Assembly (NCBI GenBank): GCA_965247705.1
Contig: CBDFHV010000050.1
Coordinates: forward strand, 1 to 60,407
Direction of reading: 5' to 3'
Origin: CBDFHV01 sp965247705
GTDB lineage: Bacteria > Pseudomonadota > Alphaproteobacteria > Rhodospirillales > CAMCUA01
Length of the DNA stretch: 60,407 bases
The notes under the pieces are model-generated. The model made no database searches. It had not been told where the DNA came from and saw only the letters and a list, made by a program, of their open reading frames with translations. Each line of letters begins with the position of its first letter. Position 1 is the first letter of the stretch. This document shows, piece after piece, positions 17,722-26,684 of the stretch. The translations under genes were made by a program, and so were the position numbers.

Positions 17722-18798
17722 CGTCCCTATCCGGTTAAAGCAGGTAGCGCACCCTGCGGTTGAAGACTGTCGACCAGCTCCTTGTAGGTGATGGTGGGTT
17801 GGTCCATGGCGCGGCGGAGGACGAAGTCGGCCAGATCGGTGATGCGTGTGCGGCGGTTGAAGCGGTAGCTCCATTCCCGGGCATAGCGCGGCAGGTGCTT
17901 GGCGCCGACACCGTGATAGGTGCCGTTGAGCCAGGTCTTCACGTTGGAAAACAGGACATGGACGACCGGCATCAAGCGCTCGGCATTCTTGCCTTCGCCT
18001 TGCACGACGGGGTGGTGGCGATAGGTGTCGCGGAGTCCGGCGTACCCCTTGAAGGCGTCGCTGGCGAGGCGGCTTCCGGGCCTGACCGAGGCGCGCACGA
18101 AGCCGCCCAGCTCGCGGGCGGTGGCCGCCGGGAGGATGGCGAGCCGCGCCCGGCCGGCGACGAAGCCGCTTCCCTTGATGCCCTTGCCCGGCCCGACCGG
18201 CCGCTTCTCGACGGCCATCACCAACAGGCTCTTGTTCGGGTTGGAAAGGCCCCGGCCCCGGCTCTCCGGCTTGCCGCGCCCGCCATAATAACTCTCGTCG
18301 ACCTCGACCAAGCCCTCGAGCGGAAATTCCGAGCGCTCCGTCAGGGCATGACGCAGCTTATGAGCCATCAGCCACGCTGTCTCGTAGCGCAGATCCAACT
18401 CGCGGGACAGCAAAAGGGCCGAGACCCCACGCTTGTCGCGCGCCATCCACCACGCCGCCAGGAACCATTTGCGGAGCGGCGTGCGGGTGCGGTGGAAGAT
18501 CGTCCCCGCCGTCACCGATTCCTGATGACCGCAACGGGCGCATTCGAAGATCCTGGGCCGCGCCGTCATTCGGTAGCTCCGCCGTTCGCCGCAGCGGGCA
18601 CAGACATAGCCCTGCGGCCAGCGCAGCCGGGCCAGCGCCTCGATGCAGGCCGCTTCCGATCCGTGCCGTTCTTGAAACGCCAACATCCTGCCCATCGCAC
18701 CGCCCTCCAAAAGCCCGAGACAATGCGATCAGCCTACATCCTCTACGTGAACATAACAAGAACATTTAGGCCGATCCTGTTTTAACCGGATAGGGACG
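17722..18798 (-). mobile_element. IS1595-family insertion sequence (1077 bp)
   Basis: The ends are inverted repeats: cgtccctatccggttaaa on the left, complementary to the last 18 bases on the right, and pairing continues after one mismatch. The 8-bp duplication ttggctac is found exactly at 17714-17721 and 18799-18806. Removing the element and one duplication restores the PAS-gene frame (ASMFGY then TQTELL). The perfect duplication suggests a recent insertion. Confidence 0.95.
17727..18695 (-). CDS. IS1595-family transposase
   Basis: This 322-aa protein starts at an ATG at 18695 with GGAGG upstream; a TTG at 18710 is less likely. The N-terminal zinc ribbon is CARCGERRSYRM with IFECARCGHQESVT. 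The DDE-type catalytic core includes VEVDESYYGGRGK (first Asp), LASDAFKGYAGL (second Asp) and, further on, NVKTWLNGTYHGVGAKHLPR; IS1595 enzymes use a DDN/DDE variant at the third position. The stop codon lies inside the terminal repeat. The gene looks complete and the element probably active. Confidence 0.92.
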   Translation of the reverse strand: MGRMLAFQERHGSEAACIEALARLRWPQGYVCARCGERRSYRMTARPRIFECARCGHQESVTAGTIFHRTRTPLRKWFLAAWWMARDKRGVSALLLSRELDLRYETAWLMAHKLRHALTERSEFPLEGLVEVDESYYGGRGKPESRGRGLSNPNKSLLVMAVEKRPVGPGKGIKGSGFVAGRARLAILPAATARELGGFVRASVRPGSRLASDAFKGYAGLRDTYRHHPVVQGEGKNAERLMPVVHVLFSNVKTWLNGTYHGVGAKHLPRYAREWSYRFNRRTRITDLADFVLRRAMDQPTITYKELVDSLQPQGALPALTG

Positions 18799-18854
18799 TT
18801 GGCTACACTCAGACCGAGCTGTTGTCCCGCCGCAGCCTCCAATTCATCCATCCC

Positions 18855-20163
18855 TGTAGCGCACCCGGTTCCTTGGACACAAGTTTGTCTCACGCGGCGG
18901 GCCTGATTGAGATCGCGGCGTGCCACGCCTGACGAGCTTGAGCGGGGCTCAGGTAGCCGTTCTTTTCGACGATCCACTGGGCATTGTAGAGTTCGACGAA
19001 GTCGCGGACGGCGTCCCGCAGCTCCGCGATGTTGCGGTAGATGCGACCATGGATGATCTGTTCCTTCAGCGTGCGATTGAACCGCTCGGCGACGCCGTTG
19101 GTCTGGGGCTCGGCGACGAAGGCGTAGGACGGCTGGATGCCCCAGAACTTGATCTGGTTGGTGAAGTGGTCCGACAGATACTGGGAGCCGTGATCCATCC
19201 GCAAGGCCAGCCCCCGAGCCGCGCCGGCCGCGGTCGAGCCATACAGCCCGGCAAGCCCCATGGAGATCGGCTGCAGGGCGGCGAAGCGGTCGCCGCGCTT
19301 GCAGACATGCCAGCCGACACACTCGGCGTTCCAATGCTCGACGGCGGTGAAGATCCAGCCCCAGCCGTCGTCCAGAACACCCGACGCCATTGCCCCACAT
19401 GAGGTTCGGGGCATGAGGATGATCTACCGTCATGGGGACACGGCGGCGGACGATGGGGCGAGAGCTGTTCTCGCGCATCAGGCGGAGCACCCGCTTGCGG
19501 GCAACCCGGATGTCGCGACAGACCCGAAGCCGAGCCCGACCTTGCGGTAGCCCTCGCCCTCCCGGGGCGATGCCTCCAGGTCGGCTTCGATCGCCACCAG
19601 CAGCGCCTGGTCCGAGATCGCGGGCTTCGGTCCCCGACGCTTTGCCGGCGGCTGCTCGGCGTGCTGGCCGGAGGTCACGGCGTAGAACGGGAGCGGGCCA
19701 TCAGGCCGCAGGCCAGACCCGTGCCGGCGCGGCACTCATCGCCGCGACCTCCGCCGCCCCAAAGGGCCGAAGGTCTCCGTCTTGGAGCAGTTCCACCTGC
19801 ATGGTCAACTCTCCGATCCGCTTCATCATCCGTTGGCACCGGATCGCCCTTGCGTTGCTGAGCGAGGCGTCGATCCCGCCGATCGCGCCACTGCTCGAGC
19901 CGGGACTCTACGCCCACTGGCGCGACAGAAGTTGCACCGGCTCTCACGCAAAAGCCGGAACGACCTCACGGCGCGACCGTCCATCGCTGGCCAAGTCCCA
20001 GCGGGCCTGCCGGCAAAGCCTGTCCTGGGGAAAACGTGGACGAGCCAAGCTCGCCCGCATTTACCACAGGCCCATCAACAGCAACTTTCTTCTCAAAATT
20101 ATCGGATGTTCCGGTCCTCCTTGGACACTTCGATTAAGCCCGTCCGAAATCGGGTCCGACTCA
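18855..20163 (-). mobile_element. IS3-family insertion sequence, copy 1 (right end unclear)
   Basis: The left end begins tgtagcgcacccggttcc, exactly where identity with the copy at 59776 begins. A 14-bp direct repeat, aattcatccatccc, stands at 18841-18854 and again at 20164-20177. It is much longer than a normal IS3 target duplication of 3-5 bp. I could not find a clean right terminal repeat: the last 60 bp (about 20105-20163) look like a mixture of IS-end and gene sequence. The inside has many small indels compared with copy 2. Confidence 0.75.
18890..19960 (-). pseudogene. IS3-family transposase (OrfA/OrfB) remnant with frameshifts
   Basis: The C-terminal part (18890 to about 19390) is open and reads ALRMDHGSQYLSDHFTNQIK, AEPQTNGVAERFNRTLKEQI and ELYNAQWIVEKNGYLSPAQA, the rve integrase core with catalytic Asp and Glu. 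Upstream of 19380 the frame is broken several times relative to the copy at 59812-60407, which reads straight through. Around 19500-19650 a fragment reads KRRGPKPAISDQALLVAIEA (OrfB N-terminus), and near 19800 MKRIGELTMQVELLQDGD (OrfA C-terminus) lies in another frame. The copy cannot make a full transposase as written. It may be decayed, or the local consensus may be poor. Confidence 0.8.
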
Positions 20164-22128
20164 AATTCATCCATCCCGATGATCGGCGGGAGCATCAGGG
20201 GCAATGGGCGCGGCTTCTCGACAGTGAAATCGATTCCTATCACGTGGAGGAGCGCTATTTGCGCAAGGACGGCCACGTGTGCTGGGGGGTGACCAGTATG
20301 GCCGCGATCCGGAACGACCGCGGCCATGCCATGTATGCCATCTGCCAGGTCCACGATGTTACCGAGCGTCGGGCCGCCGAACAGCGTCTGAAGGAAAGCG
20401 AGTCCCGGGTCCGGGCGATCATCGACAACTCTCCGGCCGCGATCTGCCTGAAGGACACGGAGGGGCGGTTCGTCGTCGCGGGGCGTCAGTTCGAAACCTG
20501 GCATCGGCTGGCGCCCGGGGCGGCGCTGGGCAGGACCGTCCATGACGTCTGCGCCCCGCCCGTTGCCGATATCCTGACCGCGGACGATCGCTCGGTCCTG
20601 AAAGCGGGTGTCGGCATGCAGCGGGAAATGGATGTCACCCTGCCCGACGGGCGGCCGAGGACGCTTCTGACAATGCGCTTTCCCGTGTCGGGGACTGACG
20701 GCGCGCTTTCGGGCATCGGCGTGATTCACACGGACATCACCGAACGCAAGTTCGCCGAACAGCGTTTGGGGGCAGCCCAGGAAGAACTGGTTCGCAAGGC
20801 CAACTACGACGATCTGACGACGCTACCCAACCGGGTCCTGTTTTTCGACCGGTTGACCCAGGCCGTTCTGCGGGCGCGGCGGGAACAGGAAAAGGTGGTC
20901 CTGCTGTTCATCGACCTGGACCACTTCAAGACCATCAACGACACCCTGGGACATGCCGCCGGAGATGCCCTCCTGAGGGCCACGGCCTCGCGCCTCAAGC
21001 TTTGCGTCCGCGAGGAGGATACGGTCGCCCGCCTGGGCGGTGATGAGTTCACCGTCATTCTGCCCTCCATTGCCTCCAGCGACGCCGCCGCGGTGGTGGC
21101 CGAAAAGATCGTGTCCGCGTTCCGCCGGCCCTTCGACCTGGATGGGTACGAAGTGTTCACCACCGCAAGCATCGGCATCACCGTCTATCCAGAGGACGGA
21201 CCAGACGCCGAAACCCTGGTGAAAAACGCCGACGCGGCGATGTATTCGGCCAAGGACAGCGGCCGCAGCGGCTATCACTTCTACACGCGGGCCATCTACG
21301 ATCAGGCGATGACGGCCATGCGCATGGAATCCCGCCTTCGCTCGGCCCGGGAGAACGGCGAGTTTTCGCTCGTCTATCAGCCCGTGGTCGGCGCCGAGGA
21401 CGGACGGGTTCGAACCGTCGAGACTCTGCTGCGGTGGAACAACGCCGAATTCGGAAACGTGCCGCCCGACCAATTCATTCCCCTGGCCGAGGAACGGGGC
21501 CTTATCACGGATATCGGGGCCTGGGTGCTGGACACGGCGTGTCGTGAGTTTGCGTCTTGGACCTCGGACTTGGCCGCGCCCGTGCGCCTGGCCGTGAACA
21601 TGTCAAGCCGACAGCTTCGCCTGCCCAACATCGTCGGATTGGTTCGCGACGCCTTGGAGCGGAGCGGCCTGCCGCCACAACGCCTGGAACTCGAAATCAC
21701 CGAACGCGTGGTCATGGAAGACGTCCCGGAAACGGTCGCCACCCTCAACACCCTGACGGAGATGGGAATCCACCTGTCCATCGACGACTTCGGGACCGGT
21801 TACTCGTCCCTCAGCTATCTGAAACGGTTCCCCTTCTCCTGCCTGAAGATCGACCGCGCGTTCGTTAACGACGTTACCACCAGCGCCGACGACGCGACTC
21901 TGGCCAAGACGATCATCAACATGGGCCACAGTCTGGGGCTCACCGTCACCGGCGAGGGCGTGGAGACCAATGACCAACTTGCATTACTCAAGGAATACGG
22001 TTGTGATCTGGTGCAGGGATATCATGTGAGTCGGCCCCTGCCCGGAGAGCAATGCGCGGCCTTCCTTCGCAGGACCAACGGGACACGGTCGGGCCGCCTG
22101 TGACACGCCCCGCCCCAGCGCGGCGGTC

Positions 22129-23091
22129 ATGACGGGACTCGACGGCCTTCCCCTTCCAGAGGTTTTCCCCGGCCACACCGCTACCGCCATCGCATTGCTG
22201 GTGGCCGTCTACTTCGGATCGTTCCTGATACGCGGTGTTGTCGGCGTGGGCAATCTCGCCCTGATCATCATCCTCGGCACCCTGATCCTGGGGCCGCACC
22301 ATGCGGTCGTGCTGGCCGTCACCACAACGACGGTGAGCCAGATTCAAATCGTGCGCCCGGCGTTGCGCGACGGCGACTGGAAGATCGCCCGCGCCGTCGT
22401 CCTGGCCTACTTCGCCGCCGCCGCCGTGGGCGTTTGGGTGTTCGGCCGCCTCGCCGGCGACTGGTTGACCTTGGTCTTCGGCATTTCGCTGGGTTTGGTG
22501 CTGGCGGCCGACATGACCCGGTTGCTGGAGCGGTTCGACCGGCGGTTCAACTTTCGCCAGACGCGGGTGCTGTTTCCCTTCTCCGCCCTATCGGGGCTGA
22601 TCAGCGGCATCACCGGGGCCGGCGGCCTGTTCTTCATCGCCCTCTATGTCAAACAGTTCGCGGCCGATCCCCGCACCTTCCGCGGTACCATCTACATGTT
22701 GAGCATTCTGTTCGTCACCTGGCGCGTCGGCCTGCTGGCGGTGAACGGCTTCGTTACGCCCTCCGTCCTCGCCGAAGCCGCTCTCCTATTCCCCTTGACC
22801 TGGATCGGGGACTGGGTGGGCAGCCGCCTGTTTACCGGCTTGTCGAGCCGCCGGTTCTACCAGGCGTTGCAAGGGGTGATTCTGATCTCGGCGCTGATGC
22901 TGGTGGCCAAGGGTATGTTCGACCTGGCGGCTCGGGATCAGGCCTCGCGTTCGTCCGCGATCTCGATCACCCCGTCATCGGCGAGTGAGCCGATGTCGTC
23001 GGCCGTCAATCCCAGTCCCGCCAGGACTTCGACCGTATGGGCGCCGAGCAGCGGTGGCGCGCGGCCCACGCGGGGCCCATCCTCGGCATAG
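22129..23091 (+). CDS. TauE/SafE (sulfite exporter/DUF81) family membrane protein
   Basis: The 320-aa frame has about eight hydrophobic segments, for example ATAIALLVAVYFGSFLI, LALIIILGTLILG and AALLFPLTWIGDWVGSRLF. FFIALYVKQF after a Gly-rich loop (SGLISGITGAGG) is typical of the two-repeat TauE family. Such proteins export or import small sulfonates, sulfite or similar anions. The last 50 residues or so (after MFDLAARDQ) lie over the opposite-strand CaiB gene (22938-24158) and look like antisense translation, so the natural C-terminus may have been near 22940. It starts 25 bp after the EAL gene. Confidence 0.83.
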   Translation: MTGLDGLPLPEVFPGHTATAIALLVAVYFGSFLIRGVVGVGNLALIIILGTLILGPHHAVVLAVTTTTVSQIQIVRPALRDGDWKIARAVVLAYFAAAAVGVWVFGRLAGDWLTLVFGISLGLVLAADMTRLLERFDRRFNFRQTRVLFPFSALSGLISGITGAGGLFFIALYVKQFAADPRTFRGTIYMLSILFVTWRVGLLAVNGFVTPSVLAEAALLFPLTWIGDWVGSRLFTGLSSRRFYQALQGVILISALMLVAKGMFDLAARDQASRSSAISITPSSASEPMSSAVNPSPARTSTVWAPSSGGARPTRGPSSA

Positions 23092-24158
23092 GTGAAGGCC
23101 GCCACGGGGGTCTTGAGAGCGCCGTCGACGCCGTCAATCGGTTCCAGTTCGTGGAGCACGCCGCGGTGGTCCAGTTGATCGAAGGCCAAGGTCTCATCGA
23201 GGCCGCGTACCCGGACCGCGGGAACCAGATCGGCCAGCAGGTTTTCCCATTCGGCGGCCGTCCGGGTGGCCATGTGCTCGGTCAGGATCTCGGCCAGCGC
23301 CCCGCGGTGGGGGTCCTGTTCGCGGACGTCGGCGAAGCGGGGATCCTCCAGAAGCTCCGGCCGGCCGATGCGCCGGCAGAATTCCTCGAACTGCCGCTGC
23401 ATGATCGCCCCCAACATGATGATTTGTCCGTCCTTGGTGACGTAGCCGCTGCCGGCGGCGAGCGCATGGGAATTGCCGTGGGGCCCGCCGACCTTGCCCG
23501 CCGCGAAGTAGGAGGCGATGGACGGGCTCATCAGCATCAGCGCCGTATCCAGCATGGAGACGTCGATGCGCTGGCCGCAGCCGGTGCGCTGGCGCTGAAA
23601 CAGCGCGGCGGAGACCGCGAAGGCGGCCATGGCGCCGCTCGAATAGTCGACCACCGGCGTGCCGGCCTTGAGAGGCCCCGAGTCCTCGGTCCCCGTCATC
23701 GCCACCATGCCCGACGCGGCAGCCACCGTGTGGTCCCATCCCGGCTGGTGGCCCATGGGGCCGGTGCCACCGTAAGCGGTCAGCGAGCAGTAGATCAGGC
23801 GCGGGTAGTCGGCCTGCAAGCTGTCGTAGCCCAGGCCCAACCGGTCCATCACCCCGGCCCGAAAGTTCTCCACCAGCACATCGGCCTGGCCGGCGAGGCG
23901 GCGCACGATGTCGCGGCCGCGCCGGTCCTTCAAATCGATGGCGATGGAGCGCTTGTTGGCGTTCTGGCACAGGAAGTGATCGCCCATTAGGCGGCGCTTC
24001 AGTTCTGGGTTGGCGCCCCGCCGGCGCACGTACTCCCCCAGGCCCGGCGGTTCCACCTTGGTCACCTCCGCACCCAGCAGCGCCAGTTGGTAGGTACAGA
24101 ACGGCCCCGCCAAGACGTGGGTCATGTCGAGAACGCGGATTCCTTCGAACGGTCGCAT
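22938..24158 (-). CDS. CaiB/BaiF family (family III) CoA-transferase, second copy
   Basis: The protein of about 406 aa begins MRPFEGIRVLDMTHVLAGPF. The catalytic Asp is in GTPVVDYSSGAMAAFAVSAA near residue 180, followed by GQRIDVSMLDTALMLMSP. The ATG at 24158 has GAGGC about ten bases upstream and aligns with the family start; an in-frame ATG at 24179 would add MENEAFG. It is related to but clearly distinct from the protein at 3304-4497. The MFS gene 32 bp upstream on the same strand suggests an uptake-plus-activation pair. The acyl substrate is unknown. Confidence 0.9.
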   Translation of the reverse strand: MRPFEGIRVLDMTHVLAGPFCTYQLALLGAEVTKVEPPGLGEYVRRRGANPELKRRLMGDHFLCQNANKRSIAIDLKDRRGRDIVRRLAGQADVLVENFRAGVMDRLGLGYDSLQADYPRLIYCSLTAYGGTGPMGHQPGWDHTVAAASGMVAMTGTEDSGPLKAGTPVVDYSSGAMAAFAVSAALFQRQRTGCGQRIDVSMLDTALMLMSPSIASYFAAGKVGGPHGNSHALAAGSGYVTKDGQIIMLGAIMQRQFEEFCRRIGRPELLEDPRFADVREQDPHRGALAEILTEHMATRTAAEWENLLADLVPAVRVRGLDETLAFDQLDHRGVLHELEPIDGVDGALKTPVAAFTYAEDGPRVGRAPPLLGAHTVEVLAGLGLTADDIGSLADDGVIEIADEREA

Positions 24159-24190
24159 GCCAAAAGCCTCGTTTTCCATGGGCAATATTT

Positions 24191-25447
24191 CTATTCGCTG
24201 CCCCCGGCCGTCGACGGCTCCACCGCCGGGCGCATGGCGCTGAACCGGGCCCAGCCCCACAGGGCGACCAGCAGGCTGCACGCCCCGGCGGCGACCAAGC
24301 AGGTTGCCAGGCCGACGAATTCCGCGGCCGCGCCCATGGCCAGGGCGCCAACGGCGGAGAGGCCGCGCATGATCAGGCCGTAGAGACTCATGATGCGGGC
24401 CCGCATGGCGCCGTCGACGCAGGATTGGAGCAGGGTTTGGGCGGCGACGCCGTTGACCAGAAGCCCCCAACCGACAACGGCGCAGAGCGCGAGGGCGCCC
24501 TCGAACCACGGGCTCAGGGCAAGCAGGGCCAGGCTCAGCCCGATCACCACGACATTGCCTATGAAGATGCGTGTCAGGCCCTCGACCCGGGTGCGACGGG
24601 CCAGCAAGAGGCCGCCAATGATGGCCCCGGCGCCCATCACCGCGGTCATCCAGGCCAGTCCGTCCGCCCCCTGGCCGTGAATGCCGTCGGCGACCGCGGG
24701 CAGCAGGGGTGCTACCGGTCTTGCCAACAAACTCATGGCCACGAGAATGAGCAGGAGCGGGCCAATTCCGGGGTGACGGACCGCGTAGCGAATGCCTTCC
24801 GCGGCGTCGGTTGTCAAGGGCTTCCCGGACGGGACACGGGGCTCCGCGTGCCGTTCGGCGATCCATAGGCTGGCGACCAGAAATATGGCGAAGAAAAACG
24901 CGGCGCAGGCAAAGGCGGGTCCGATCCCCAGGCGAACGATCAGCAATCCCGCGATCACTGGGCCGACGAAGCGGGCGGCGTTGAACACCAGGGAATTGAT
25001 CGCCACGGCCGCTTGCAGGTTTTGCCTGCCCACCAGACTGGGATACAAGGCCAGGCGGGCCGGCTGGTTGGCGGACGAGAACACGCCCTGGCTGAAGAGG
25101 ACGAGAAACAGCAGTTCCACCGTCATCATGTCGGCGGCCATCAACAGAAAGAGCGCCGCCCCATGCGCGGCAACGATGGCCTGGGTGAAACGGATCAGGC
25201 GCAGCCGGCTTACCCGGTCGGCCAACGCCCCCGCCAAAGGACCCAGAAGCAGCGTCGGGCACAAATCCGCGAAACCGATCAGCCCCAGCCAGGTGGGCGA
25301 CTCGGTCAGCGTCCACGCCAGCCATCCGGCCGCCACCCGCTGAATCCAGATGCCGATGTTGTTGAACGCCTGGCCCATGGTATAGGCCCGGTAGTCGGGC
25401 TGGGACAGGGCCCGCCACAGGGGCTCGAAACCGGCGCGGCCGGTCAT
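24191..25447 (-). CDS. MFS transporter, EntS/MFS_3-like
   Basis: This 418-aa protein has about twelve membrane segments. The N-terminal half includes AYTMGQAFNNIGIWIQRVAA and the GPLAGALADRVSRLRLIRF loop, the conserved MFS motif A between helices 2 and 3. The central loop has AERHAEPRVPSGKP, and the C-terminal half has MTAVMGAGAIIGGLLLARR. The pattern is that of the MFS_3 (enterobactin-exporter-like) subfamily. The ATG at 25447 is preferred; the frame to 25495 adds an unlikely basic leader. It is followed by a CaiB gene and is divergent from the dehydrogenase at 25551. The substrate and direction are not visible. Confidence 0.85.
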   Translation of the reverse strand: MTGRAGFEPLWRALSQPDYRAYTMGQAFNNIGIWIQRVAAGWLAWTLTESPTWLGLIGFADLCPTLLLGPLAGALADRVSRLRLIRFTQAIVAAHGAALFLLMAADMMTVELLFLVLFSQGVFSSANQPARLALYPSLVGRQNLQAAVAINSLVFNAARFVGPVIAGLLIVRLGIGPAFACAAFFFAIFLVASLWIAERHAEPRVPSGKPLTTDAAEGIRYAVRHPGIGPLLLILVAMSLLARPVAPLLPAVADGIHGQGADGLAWMTAVMGAGAIIGGLLLARRTRVEGLTRIFIGNVVVIGLSLALLALSPWFEGALALCAVVGWGLLVNGVAAQTLLQSCVDGAMRARIMSLYGLIMRGLSAVGALAMGAAAEFVGLATCLVAAGACSLLVALWGWARFSAMRPAVEPSTAGGSE

Positions 25448-25550
25448 CGTCGCCCCGCGCCATCCATTGATGCGACCCGGGCGGGGCGGTACCATCGGTG
25501 ATGGCGGCCCATCCGCCGTCTGTTCAATTTCATGGCCGAAAGATGTGCCC

Positions 25551-26609
25551 GTGACGACTTATCGGATTGCCACCGTACCCGGCGACGGGATCGGCAAGGA
25601 AGTGGTGCCCGAGGGACTCAAGGTCCTGGAGGCGGCCGGACGCCAATTCGGTTTCTCCCTCGACTGCACCGAATTCGATTGGAGCTGCCAGCGTTTCATG
25701 GAAACCGGCGAGATGCTGCCGGAGGACGGCTTGGCCGGTCTCGAGTCCTTCGACGCCATCTTTCTCGGCGCCGTGGGCTGGCCGGGGGTTGCCGATCACG
25801 TGTCCCTGTGGGGCTTGTTGATCCCGATCCGCCGCGGTTTCGATCAATACGTCAACGTGCGGCCGGTCAAACTGTTCGAGGGGATGACGTGCCCCCTCGT
25901 CGGGCGTGGCCCCGACGATATCGACTTCGTAACCGTGCGAGAGAACAGCGAGGGGGAATATTCCGAGATCGGCGGGCGGATGTTCCAGGGCAGCGAACAC
26001 GAACTGGTGACCCAGCAGTCGGTGTTCAGCCGTCGCGGCACCGACCGGGTGATGCGCTATGCCTTCGACTTGGCCCGAACCCGGCCGGCGCGCCATGTCA
26101 CGTCGGCCACCAAGTCCAACGGCATCATTCATTCCATGCCCTTTTGGGACGAACGATTCGCCGTCGCGGCGAACGCGTTTCCCGATGTGAAGACGGACCA
26201 ATATCATATCGACATTCTGTGTGCCCATTTCGTCAACCACCCCGACTGGTTCGACGTAATCGTGGCCAGCAACCTGTTCGGCGACATCCTTTCCGACTTG
26301 GGTCCGGCGATAGCGGGCAGCATCGGCATCGCACCCTCGGCCAACCTGAATCCGGAGCGAAAGTATCCTTCCATGTTCGAGCCGGTCCATGGCTCCGCCC
26401 CAGACATCGCCGGCCGTGGGATCGCCAATCCGATCGGCCAGGTGTGGTCCGGCGCCTTGATGCTGGAACATTTGGGAGAGGCGGCGGCCGCCCGGTCCGT
26501 GGAAGACGCCATCGCGCGGCTGTTCCGCGAGACAGACGTGCGCACCCCGGACCAGGGGGGCAAGGCGACCACGGCCGAGGCCGGAGACGCTCTGGTGCAG
26601 TTGATGTGA
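25551..26609 (+). CDS. Tartrate/D-malate-type dehydrogenase (isocitrate/isopropylmalate dehydrogenase family)
   Basis: This 352-aa protein starts at a GTG at 25551 (a second in-frame GTG is at 25545) and reads TTYRIATVPGDGIGKEVVPE, the family's first motif. TVRENSEGEYSEIGGRMF, with SVFSRRGTDRVMRYAFDLAR, is the pattern of tartrate dehydrogenase/decarboxylase and D-malate dehydrogenase, not LeuB. The metal-binding Asp lies in ASNLFGDILSDLG, and EPVHGSAPDIAGRGIANPIG closes the site. It would oxidise a 2-hydroxy-dicarboxylate with NAD+, often with decarboxylation. It stands 75 bp upstream of serC on the same strand. Confidence 0.88.
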   Translation: MTTYRIATVPGDGIGKEVVPEGLKVLEAAGRQFGFSLDCTEFDWSCQRFMETGEMLPEDGLAGLESFDAIFLGAVGWPGVADHVSLWGLLIPIRRGFDQYVNVRPVKLFEGMTCPLVGRGPDDIDFVTVRENSEGEYSEIGGRMFQGSEHELVTQQSVFSRRGTDRVMRYAFDLARTRPARHVTSATKSNGIIHSMPFWDERFAVAANAFPDVKTDQYHIDILCAHFVNHPDWFDVIVASNLFGDILSDLGPAIAGSIGIAPSANLNPERKYPSMFEPVHGSAPDIAGRGIANPIGQVWSGALMLEHLGEAAAARSVEDAIARLFRETDVRTPDQGGKATTAEAGDALVQLM

Positions 26610-26684
26610 ACCACCCTTCCGCTGTTTGCGCCCTGGTTCCATTCTCTCTAGAACCCCCCTATCGCCGCTGTTCGGAGACGTGTC

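Larger units (their letters stand above)
16384..22103 (+). pseudogene. PAS-GGDEF-EAL c-di-GMP enzyme gene split by two insertion sequences
   Basis: Joining 16384-17721, 18807-18854 and 20178-22103 gives one continuous frame of 1103 aa, with every segment a multiple of three. The N-terminal part has several PAS domains (DWVWEVDADLRLTFISHRVF, SEERFRNLVEGTSHGIVI, SEARFRGIFESSATGMALV). After the insertions come FIHPDDRREHQGQW, another PAS, then a GGDEF domain with intact RLGGDEF near 21031, and an EAL domain. In the EAL domain the signature is ETLLRW near 21417 (Glu kept, Ala changed to Thr), with DDFGTGYSS and GEGVE present. The intact protein would make or break c-di-GMP in response to a PAS signal. 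The 3' part (20178-22103) could still be expressed from an IS-borne promoter. Confidence 0.88.
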
